From: Thiohalomonas denitrificans
Lineage (GTDB): Bacteria > Pseudomonadota > Gammaproteobacteria > Thiohalomonadales > Thiohalomonadaceae
Direction of reading: 5' to 3'
Assembly (NCBI GenBank): GCA_020725115.1
Contig: DYFR01000014.1
Location: forward strand, 23,466 to 87,465
Length of the DNA: 64,000 nucleotides
The stretch's first letter is position 1; every line of letters begins with the position of its first letter. The notes under the pieces were generated by a model. It did no database searches, was not told the origin of the DNA, and saw only the letters and a program-made list of their open reading frames with translations. The translations under genes were made by a program, and so were the position numbers. Below, one piece after another: positions 58,186 through 64,000 of the stretch.

Positions 58186-58602
58186 ATGACGAAGTCCATC
58201 GATATCGGCTGGCGCGGTTTCCTGCTGCGTTTCGCCGCCGGCCTGGTGCTGGTGTTTGCCACCTACAACCCGGAAGGCTATTCCTACTTCCACTGGGTCA
58301 AGCACAACTTCCCCTCGGTCACCGCCTTCGAGGCCTTTGTCGGCGTTGCCCTCATCGTCGGCTGGGCCATCTACATCCGCGCCGCCCTGCGTTCCCTCGG
58401 TGCCGTTGGCCTGGTGCTGGCGACTCTGTTCTTCGGCACACTGCTGTGGCTGGTGGTGGACATGGGCCTCATCGCCGCCGACAACATCCGCGTCATCACC
58501 TACCTGATCCTGACCCTGCTCGCCCTGGTGATCAGCACCGGCCTGTCCTGGTCCCATGTGCGCCGCCGCCTCAGCGGCCAGATGGATACCGACGACGTGT
58601 AG
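58186..58602 (+). CDS. DUF6524-like membrane protein
   Basis: A 138-residue protein with four membrane helices (FLLRFAAGLVLVFATYNPEG, AFEAFVGVALIVGWAIYIRA, SLGAVGLVLATLFFGTLLWL, VITYLILTLLALVISTGLSW). The YNPEGYSYFHWV motif resembles small inner-membrane proteins annotated as DUF6524; the assignment is from memory. The stop TAG abuts the stop of the convergent radical SAM gene with no gap between them. Confidence 0.78.
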   Translation: MTKSIDIGWRGFLLRFAAGLVLVFATYNPEGYSYFHWVKHNFPSVTAFEAFVGVALIVGWAIYIRAALRSLGAVGLVLATLFFGTLLWLVVDMGLIAADNIRVITYLILTLLALVISTGLSWSHVRRRLSGQMDTDDV

Positions 58603-60129
58603 CTAGTCCCCGCCGCCGAGGTGGCGTGCCTGCCGCGCCGGCGCCGTGCCGGTCTCGCGCCGCGCCGCCTGCTGCACCTGTTGCAGGTGGGCATGCAGAA
58701 AGTCAGGACAGCCCTTGGCACCGAAGACGGCGCAGTCCCGCGCCAGCGCGATCATGACCGTTTCCTCCGCCACACCGAACACCTCGCCCAGCGCCTGATG
58801 CAGCAGCGCAAACAGCCGCGGCAGGGCGATGCGGTGCGTCTGCCCGGTGGTGGCGAACAGCCAGTCGGCAAGGCGCAGGAAGCGGCCGAAGGCATCGCCC
58901 TCCAGCAGCAGCGGCAACGCATGGGCAAAGCGCCCCGAGTTGGCGATCATGTCCCAGTAGCGGGCGAAGCGGGTGAGCCGCTGCATGGTGGCGAAGTCGA
59001 GGTGGCGGTTGGCCAGCAGGGTGTAGGGCGGCTGCGGGTCGAAGCGCAGGGCAAAGGCTTCGGTATGCCGCGCAATGGGCGCGCCGCGCAGCCGCTTCAG
59101 CAGGCCCACCTGGATCTCGTGCGGCCGCAGTGCCCACAGCCGGTTGAACCCTGCCGCGAAACTGTCCAGCGTCTCGCCCGGCAGGCCGATGATCAGGTCG
59201 GCGTGCAGGTGGGCGTGGCTCGCCTCGCGCAGCCAGCGCAGGTTCTCCTCCGTGGCCGCATTGTCCTGCCTGCGGCTGATCAGCTGCTGCACCTGCGGAT
59301 TGAAGCTCTGGATGCCCACCTCCAGCTGCAGCGTGCCCGGCGGAAACTGCGCCAGCAGTTCCTTCAGCCCGTCCGGCAGGTGATCGGGGATCACCTCGAA
59401 GTGCAGGAACAGATCGTCGCTCAGGCGGTCGAGGAAGAACTGCAGGATGCGCCGGCTGGCCTTCACATTGAGATTGAAGGTGCGGTCGACGAACTTGAAA
59501 TGGCGCACGCCGCGCGCATGCAGCCGCGCCATCGCCGCGAGAAACTGGTCCAGGTCGAAGGGCCAGGCGGTCTTGTCCAGCGCGGAGAGGCAGAACTCGC
59601 ACTTGAACGGGCAGCCGCGCGAGGCCTCCACATAGATCAGGCGCCGGGCGATGTCCTCGTCGGTGTATTCATCGTAGGGCAGGGCAATCTGATCGAGCGG
59701 CGGCGGCTCCGGCGTGATCACTTTCTCCGCCGGCCGCTCCCCGGCCAGCAGCGAGCGGCACAGCGCGGCAAAGGCCAGGTCACCCTGGCCGGCGATGACA
59801 TGATCGGCCAGGGCCACGAGCGGCTGCGCCGCCTGCTCGTGGCTCACCTCCGGCCCGCCCAGCACCACCACCACCTCCGGCGCCACCGTCTTCAGCACCT
59901 GCACCAGCGCCAGCGTCTCGCCCGCATTCCAGATGTAGACCCCCAGGCCGATGATGCGCGGCTCCAGTGCCAGCAGCCGCTCCGCCACCTCCGTCGGGCG
60001 CTGATCCCAGATGAACTCCAGCAGCTGCGTGCGCGGGCGCAGCTCAGCCATGTTGGCGAGCAGATAGCGCAGCCCCAGCGAGGCATGCTGGTACCTGGCG
60101 TTGAGCGTGGCGAGAACGATGTCGGTCAT
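58603..60129 (-). CDS. B12-binding domain radical SAM protein
   Basis: A 508-residue protein. The N-terminal cobalamin-binding-type domain has TDIVLATLNARYQHASLGLR and EVVVVLGGPEVSHEQAAQPL; the radical SAM domain has the iron-sulfur cluster site SRGCPFKCEFCLSALDKT (CxxxCxxC), LQLEVGIQSFNPQVQQLISR and ADLIIGLPGETLDSFAAGFN. The C-terminal region (RFDPQPPYTLLANRHLD) is of the DUF4080 type. Relatives methylate or rearrange unactivated substrates, but the substrate is unknown. ATG 60129 is used; the longer frame to 60156 adds little. Confidence 0.92.
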   Translation of the reverse strand: MTDIVLATLNARYQHASLGLRYLLANMAELRPRTQLLEFIWDQRPTEVAERLLALEPRIIGLGVYIWNAGETLALVQVLKTVAPEVVVVLGGPEVSHEQAAQPLVALADHVIAGQGDLAFAALCRSLLAGERPAEKVITPEPPPLDQIALPYDEYTDEDIARRLIYVEASRGCPFKCEFCLSALDKTAWPFDLDQFLAAMARLHARGVRHFKFVDRTFNLNVKASRRILQFFLDRLSDDLFLHFEVIPDHLPDGLKELLAQFPPGTLQLEVGIQSFNPQVQQLISRRQDNAATEENLRWLREASHAHLHADLIIGLPGETLDSFAAGFNRLWALRPHEIQVGLLKRLRGAPIARHTEAFALRFDPQPPYTLLANRHLDFATMQRLTRFARYWDMIANSGRFAHALPLLLEGDAFGRFLRLADWLFATTGQTHRIALPRLFALLHQALGEVFGVAEETVMIALARDCAVFGAKGCPDFLHAHLQQVQQAARRETGTAPARQARHLGGGD

Positions 60130-60350
60130 GATCGGAGTCAAGGTTGGGCCGGCCATTCTACGTTAAGGTCCGCCCGTGTGCCCCTTTGGCGCCCGGTCGT
60201 GCTACATTCCAGTCCTCCGGCGCCGGGTGAAAACCCATAACATTCATCCACCTATGCCCGCTTCCCGCGGGGCGCGCGTGCACAGGGCGAGATAAAACAA
60301 GGCTGCCGGGAACCAAAGGAAAACCGAGTCACCACACCAGGAGGAGTTTC

Positions 60351-60764
60351 ATGGAGTTTTTTGCCTCAGCCCCGGTGCGCCTGCGCGCCGAAGACCTGCA
60401 GCGCCACCTGCGCATCGACAACCTGCCGCAATGGTGCGCCTCCATCGACAAGGTACTGTCCCACGAGGGCGATCGCGGCGACATCTACTGCGTCTGGGGC
60501 GAGATGCGTGTGCGCCGCGACGTCATCCGCGACGGCGTCCGCTTCACCCTGCCCGCCTGCCTCAACGCCGTGCAATGGACCATCACCGCCGACAACGGCG
60601 TCACCGTCCACTGCACCAGCAACCGCCCCAGCCACGACCCCGACTTCGTCGAATCCCTCGAACAGTTCGTCGCCGACTGGAAAAGCGGCCTCGAAACCGG
60701 CCTCCAGCGCACCTTCCCCGACGCCCCCAAGGCCGACTGCGACTGCGGCATGTGGATGGCCTGA
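60351..60764 (+). CDS. hypothetical protein with C-terminal CDCGMWMA
   Basis: A 137-residue protein I do not recognise. It has no signal peptide. A conserved-looking cysteine pair ends the protein (ADCDCGMWMA), and others are at QWCASIDKVL, DIYCVWGEM, LPACLNAVQW and VHCTSNRP. It could bind a metal or sulfur group. CAGGAGGAG lies just before ATG 60351, a strong ribosome binding site. Nearly every third codon position is G or C, so other frames are also open. It precedes the accessory block at 61 kb. Confidence 0.72.
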   Translation: MEFFASAPVRLRAEDLQRHLRIDNLPQWCASIDKVLSHEGDRGDIYCVWGEMRVRRDVIRDGVRFTLPACLNAVQWTITADNGVTVHCTSNRPSHDPDFVESLEQFVADWKSGLETGLQRTFPDAPKADCDCGMWMA

Positions 60765-61003
60765 GGGGACCCGCAGGACAGGTAAAACCCAGCGTTTCCA
60801 TCACGCCCACCACCTACCCTGCAGTCATGGCGCCACCGGGTCCGGTCAGCGGATGGCCGGCAGGGTGGAATTTGGTACGATTCGCCGGCTGCTGAGTTAT
60901 CCGCAACAACGAGAATAAACGACTCAGGGCCGATGAAGAGAACAAGGATGCCGACATTGCCCATGGATTACGCCCTGACGACCAAGCAGGACTGAGCCAG
61001 CGA

Positions 61004-61237
61004 GTGAGCGAGCTGATCCTCTACCGTACCGACGACGGCCACGCCGAGGGCGGCAGCGTCTGGCTGAACCAGGGAGAGATTGCCGCGCTGCTCGCCACTA
61101 CCAAGCAGAATATCCGTCTTCACGTCCGTAACGTATTGGAAGAAAAGACGTTGTCTGAGACTTCAGTAGTCAAGGATTCCTTGACTACTGCCGCCGATGG
61201 CAAGCGAAACAGCACAAGGAGAGGCCAGCATGGATAA
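61004..61237 (+). pseudogene. N-terminal fragment of a RhuM-family protein
   Basis: The frame reads SELILYRTDDGHAEGGSVWL, then NQGEIAALLATTKQNIRLHV and VKDSLTTAADGK, the standard start of RhuM-type proteins. It then breaks off into KRNSTRRGQHG and stop. The remaining two thirds of the family are missing. It starts with GTG 61004; the frame is open further upstream without a better start. RhuM genes are often inside type I restriction loci, as suggested here by hsdM downstream. Confidence 0.75.
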
Positions 61238-61522
61238 GCAAGCCCTACAGCAGTTGCAACAGCGCCTGGATGCCGCGGTACAGTCCGTGCCGGACGGAAA
61301 TATCGAGTTCTGGTTCGCCCGCGACCTGCAAGAGCCCCTGGGCTATGCCCGTTGGGAGAACTTCCTGACCACCATTCAGCGCGCCATTGTTTCTTGCGAA
61401 ACAACGGGTTGCGATCCGGCCGATCATTTTCGTGGCGTCACGAAAATGATCGATATTGCAAGGAGGGCAGGCGACCGGTAGATGACTTTATGCTCACGCG
61501 CTACGCCTGCTACCTGATTTGA
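61230..61522 (+). pseudogene. frameshifted N-terminal fragment of a DinD-family protein
   Basis: The frame has NIEFWFARDLQEPLGYARWE, FLTTIQRAIVSCETTGCDPA and DHFRGVTKMIDI, typical of DNA-damage-inducible protein D, and stops at 61479-61481 (RAGDR). In the next frame VDDFMLTRYACYLI continues the family from 61478 to TGA 61520-61522. So it has a frameshift plus a 3' truncation. ATG 61230 follows AAGGAGAGG. The last stop overlaps the -35 box of the hipBA promoter. Confidence 0.75.
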
Positions 61523-61548
61523 CTTATTCCCGCTCGGGAAAATATTGC
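61519..61548 (+). promoter_or_regulatory. probable hipBA promoter with operator in its spacer
   Basis: TTGACT (61519-61524) is a good -35; TATTGC (61543-61548) with 18-bp spacing, or AATATT with 16, would be the -10. Operator 1 (61527-61540) lies entirely between the two boxes, so a bound HipB would block RNA polymerase. Confidence 0.6.
61527..61540. promoter_or_regulatory. hipBA operator-like palindrome 1
   Basis: TTCCCGCTCGGGAA, with 6-bp arms around CT. Its centre is 50 bp before that of palindrome 2. It lies in the promoter spacer. Confidence 0.75.
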
Positions 61549-61575
61549 TTGTGTGTAGCAGACGCATGCGCTAGT

Positions 61576-61591
61576 GTTCCCGAACGGGAAC
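61576..61591. promoter_or_regulatory. hipBA operator-like palindrome 2
   Basis: GTTCCCGAACGGGAAC, 7-bp perfect arms around AA, the best match of the three. It lies between the promoter and the hipB start (61609). Its centre is 50 bp from each of the other two. Confidence 0.78.
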
Positions 61592-61608
61592 AAATACAGG
61601 GCGGCGCC

Positions 61609-61902
61609 ATGGGGCAGGACAATAATTTACCGTACGGGAAAATTTCGTCCGCCGAGGAGATCGGTCGGTTGGTGCGTGCCCATCGCAAAGCCCAGGCTGC
61701 CACCCAAGGCGAATTCGCCTCGCTTTGCGGCGTGGGGACCCGGTTCATTTCCGACCTGGAGAACGGCAAGCCCACCATGGAATTGGCGAAGGTGCTGCAG
61801 GTGCTTCAATGCCTTGGGCTGGAGGTTGCCATTCAACCCCGCGGCTGGCGGCGTAGTGAGCCGGGAACCATGCCCATTCCGCCCAAGGCAGCCGGTCAAT
61901 GA
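61609..61902 (+). CDS. hipB: HipB-type antitoxin, XRE-family regulator
   Basis: A 97-residue protein with an XRE helix-turn-helix (IGRLVRAHRKAQAATQGEFA, SLCGVGTRFISDLENGKPTM). It should neutralise HipA and repress the operon. Three palindromes with exact 50-bp spacing lie at the promoter, in the leader and in its own coding start. ATG 61609 (MGQDNNLPYGKI) is chosen; the longer frame from 61519 overlaps the promoter. The stop overlaps the hipA start as ATGA, so toxin translation is coupled. Confidence 0.92.
   Translation: MGQDNNLPYGKISSAEEIGRLVRAHRKAQAATQGEFASLCGVGTRFISDLENGKPTMELAKVLQVLQCLGLEVAIQPRGWRRSEPGTMPIPPKAAGQ
61627..61640. promoter_or_regulatory. hipBA operator-like palindrome 3 inside hipB
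   Basis: TTACCGTACGGGAA, one mismatch from the other two, within codons 7-11 of hipB (coding NLPYGK). A rare TTA codon sits in it. The centre lies 50 bp after that of palindrome 2. Confidence 0.7.
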
Positions 61903-63167
61903 GCGACACGCTCACCGTCTACCTGCGCAATGAACGGGTCGGCCGGCTGTGGCTGGGGGAGAAGCGCCGCTTTGCCTTCCAGTACGATGCGGCCTGGCTG
62001 GCCAGCGGCCATGCAGTGCCGCTCTCCCTTGCCCTGCCTCTCCAGCCGGAAATCTACGCCGACGACAGCGCGCGTCCCTTCTTTGCCAATCTCCTGCCCG
62101 AGTCCGAATTGCGCGAGGTCATTGCCCGCCGGCTGGGACTCTCCGAGGGCAATGACTTTGCGTTGCTGGAGGCCATCGGCGGCGAGTGCGCCGGCGCGGT
62201 AAGTCTCCTGCCCGACGGCGCGAAGTTGAGCGACGAAGGTGAATACCGCCCCTTAAGTGACGACGAACTCAACGCCCTGATCCGGGACCTGCCCAAACGC
62301 CCCATGCTCGCCGGCGAAGCCGGCTTCCGCCTCTCCCTGGCCGGGGCGCAGAACAAACTGCCGGTCTACTACGACGAGGCCGCCGGCCAGGTTTGCCTGC
62401 CGATGGGCAATCTGCCCAGCCGGCACATTCTCAAGCCGCCCATAACCCGCTTTGCCGATACGGTGCAAAACGAGCTGTTCTGCATGCAGCTTGCCGGCCG
62501 TATGGGCTTGCCGGTGCCGGAAGCCACCCTGCTGCACCAAGAGGTTCCCCTCTATCTGGTGACGCGCTATGACCGCGAGCGGGGTCCGGACGGCAAGATT
62601 CACCGTCTCCATCAGGAAGACTTCTGCCAGGCCCTCGGCATCGAGCCGGATCAGAAATACGAGAAAGAGGGCGGCCCGTCGCTGCAAGCCTGCTTCAAGC
62701 TGCTGCGCGAAAACAGCATCCGGCCGGTGGCCGATATCAAGGCCCTGGTGCAATGGGTCATCTTCAACACCCTGATCGGCAACGCCGACGCCCACGGCAA
62801 GAACATCGCCCTGCTGCTCGACGGCCAGGGTCCCTACCTCGCGCCGTTCTACGACCTGATGTGTACCGCCGTTTACCCGGAACTGAACAACCGCATGGCG
62901 ATGAAGATCGGCGGCGAGGACCGGCCCGACTGGATCATTGCACGGCGCTGGGAACAGTTCGCCAAGGACATCGGCGTCGGTTACAAAATGGTCAGGCAGA
63001 TGCTGGTCGAAATGGCGACCGACATCGTGCCGGCCGCCCAGGCATTGCAGGCGGCGTTTACGGCACAACACGGCGAATGCGACACCCTTCGCCGGATTAT
63101 CGCCCTTATCGAACAACGGGCGCGCAAGGTACATACCAGCCTTGCCGCCGCACAGCAAACCGATTGA
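61899..63167 (+). CDS. hipA: HipA-type serine/threonine kinase toxin
   Basis: A 422-residue kinase-fold toxin. The N-terminal couple domain has [20 protein letters not shown] and [20 protein letters not shown]. The P-loop with the Ser that is autophosphorylated in E. coli HipA is [15 protein letters not shown]. The catalytic loop is [19 protein letters not shown] and the metal site is [10 protein letters not shown]. All key residues are kept, so it should be active. In E. coli HipA phosphorylates glutamyl-tRNA synthetase and induces dormancy. It is co-transcribed with hipB. Confidence 0.94.
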   Translation: MSDTLTVYLRNERVGRLWLGEKRRFAFQYDAAWLASGHAVPLSLALPLQPEIYADDSARPFFANLLPESELREVIARRLGLSEGNDFALLEAIGGECAGAVSLLPDGAKLSDEGEYRPLSDDELNALIRDLPKRPMLAGEAGFRLSLAGAQNKLPVYYDEAAGQVCLPMGNLPSRHILKPPITRFADTVQNELFCMQLAGRMGLPVPEATLLHQEVPLYLVTRYDRERGPDGKIHRLHQEDFCQALGIEPDQKYEKEGGPSLQACFKLLRENSIRPVADIKALVQWVIFNTLIGNADAHGKNIALLLDGQGPYLAPFYDLMCTAVYPELNNRMAMKIGGEDRPDWIIARRWEQFAKDIGVGYKMVRQMLVEMATDIVPAAQALQAAFTAQHGECDTLRRIIALIEQRARKVHTSLAAAQQTD

Positions 63168-63433
63168 GTCCAGGAGTACGGAAGACCATCATGCTGGGGC
63201 AGGATGCCGCCGGTATCGCCGGGGAGCGCAGCCCCGAGCAAATGTCGGGTAGCAGGGTGCTGCCCGCTACGAGAAAAACGAACGTCTGTTGGCGGCCTTT
63301 TGGGCTGACCCCGGAATCATGGCAACGGAACCGCAGTAGGGTTGGAGCAGCACAATTAAGAAATCGGGGTACGTCCTCGGTTTTCGCGTGTTCTAATAGC
63401 AAGCTAGAAAGTACTTCAATCAGGAATTTAACA
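63168..63433. other. 266-bp gap between hipA and hsdM
   Basis: No gene was seen. The second half (63340-63433) is A+T-richer and should hold the hsdM promoter. GTAGC (63249 area) and GCTAC form a short hairpin 80-100 bases after hipA that could act as a terminator, but no T run follows it. Confidence 0.45.
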
Positions 63434-64000
63434 ATGACAAGCATCCAACAACGCGCCGCCCTGCAACGCCAAATCTGGGCCATTGCCAACGATGTGCGCG
63501 GCGCCGTCGATGGCTGGGATTTCAAGCAATACGTGCTCGGCACCCTGTTCTACCGCTTCATCAGCGAGAACTTTGCCAGCTACATCGAGGCCGATGACGA
63601 CAGCATCAACTATGCCGAGCTGCCCGACAGCGTCATTACCCCGGAAATCAAAGACGACGCCATCAAAACCAAGGGCTATTTCATCTATCCCCGCCAGCTT
63701 TTTGCCAAGGTCGCTGCCAGCGCCAACACCAACGAAAGCCTGAATACAGATTTGGCCGCCATCTTTGCCGCCATTGAAGCTTCCGCCAACGGCTACCCCT
63801 CGGAGCAGGACATCAAAGGGCTGTTTGCCGACTTCGACACCACCAGTAACCGCCTTGGCAACACGGTCAAGGATAAGAACGACCGTCTGGCCAAGGTTCT
63901 CAAACGCGTGGCCGAGCTGGATTTCGGCCATTTTGACGCCAGCCACATCGACCTGTTTGGCGATGCTTACGAATTCCTCATCTCCAACTACGCCGCAAAT
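63434..64000 (+). CDS. hsdM: type I restriction-modification methylase subunit HsdM, 3' end outside window
   Basis: 189 codons are visible, open to the edge of the window. They form the HsdM N-terminal domain: [60 protein letters not shown] and [20 protein letters not shown]. The SAM motif and NPPF/NPPY catalytic motif lie beyond the window. ATG 63434 is chosen; TAACA precedes it, without a strong ribosome binding site. The 266-bp gap before it shows no gene. Confidence 0.92.
   Translation, partial: MTSIQQRAALQRQIWAIANDVRGAVDGWDFKQYVLGTLFYRFISENFASYIEADDDSINYAELPDSVITPEIKDDAIKTKGYFIYPRQLFAKVAASANTNESLNTDLAAIFAAIEASANGYPSEQDIKGLFADFDTTSNRLGNTVKDKNDRLAKVLKRVAELDFGHFDASHIDLFGDAYEFLISNYAAN

Noticed and set aside
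60225..60330. possible riboswitch upstream of the cysteine-rich protein
   Set aside because: The GGGTGAAAACCC hairpin and a G+C-rich stem are visible, but no known riboswitch consensus (GEMM, cobalamin, SAM, Moco) can be fitted.

Overview
The window is a chromosomal segment of a high-G+C, non-enteric gammaproteobacterium. Almost all of it is ordinary housekeeping DNA with short gaps. Gene content (glmS, trkAH, ntrYX, rsmB-fmt-def, dprA, topA, hemF, uvrD, polA, engB, cytochromes c4/c5) and gene order recall, from memory, the two origin-proximal blocks of Pseudomonas (trkA-rsmB-fmt-def-LysM-dprA-tsaC-hemF, and DUF2782-polA-engB-cytochromes-dsbA-phosphatase-GGDEF). System II cytochrome c maturation (ResB/CcsA), a DsrC/TusE-like protein and a DsrE-like protein would fit a respiratory, possibly sulfur-metabolising organism, but this stays an inference.

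Layout. 1-5.4 kb: 3' part of glmS, an uncharacterised protein ending at an HPr-kinase-like P-loop, yaeQ, arfB and an exonuclease. 5.4-10.2 kb: TraB-like protein, YugP-like protease, TPR protein, methyltransferase and trkH. 10.2-18.9 kb: a minus-strand series def-fmt-rsmB-DUF4390-ntrY-ntrX-trkA-trkH, interrupted by palindromic repeats. 19-27.6 kb: LysM lipoprotein, dprA-smg, topA, tsaC, purEK and hemF. 27.6-36.7 kb: globin remnant, HBM-type chemoreceptor, uvrD, a TRAP binding protein, a DsrE-like protein and a GGDEF-EAL protein. 36.7-40.9 kb: minus-strand dctQ-dctM-greB-yqcC, then a 360-bp gap with a DnaA-box cluster, then a DUF2782 protein and a LOG protein. 41-57.6 kb: polA, engB, cytochromes c5 and c4, resB-ccsA, a cNMP-binding protein, dsbA, an acetolactate synthase-like enzyme, an EEP phosphatase, a diguanylate cyclase, a dienelactone hydrolase, an aldo/keto reductase and the DsrC-like protein. 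57.7-60.8 kb: small unknowns and a B12-type radical SAM protein. 61-64 kb: an accessory block with rhuM and dinD remnants, an intact hipBA pair and the start of a type I restriction hsdM.

The most notable unexplained structure is between genes. One family of intergenic inverted repeats has arms built of short tandem heptamers (five copies). A second family has arms built of about 8-bp units (five copies). Both sit at the 3' ends of genes, and one contributes the last codons and stop of ntrY. The other strong signal is upstream of hipBA: three palindromes whose centres are exactly 50 bp apart, the first lying inside the likely promoter spacer and the third inside the hipB coding sequence. No rRNA, tRNA, CRISPR array, complete insertion sequence or prophage was recognised.
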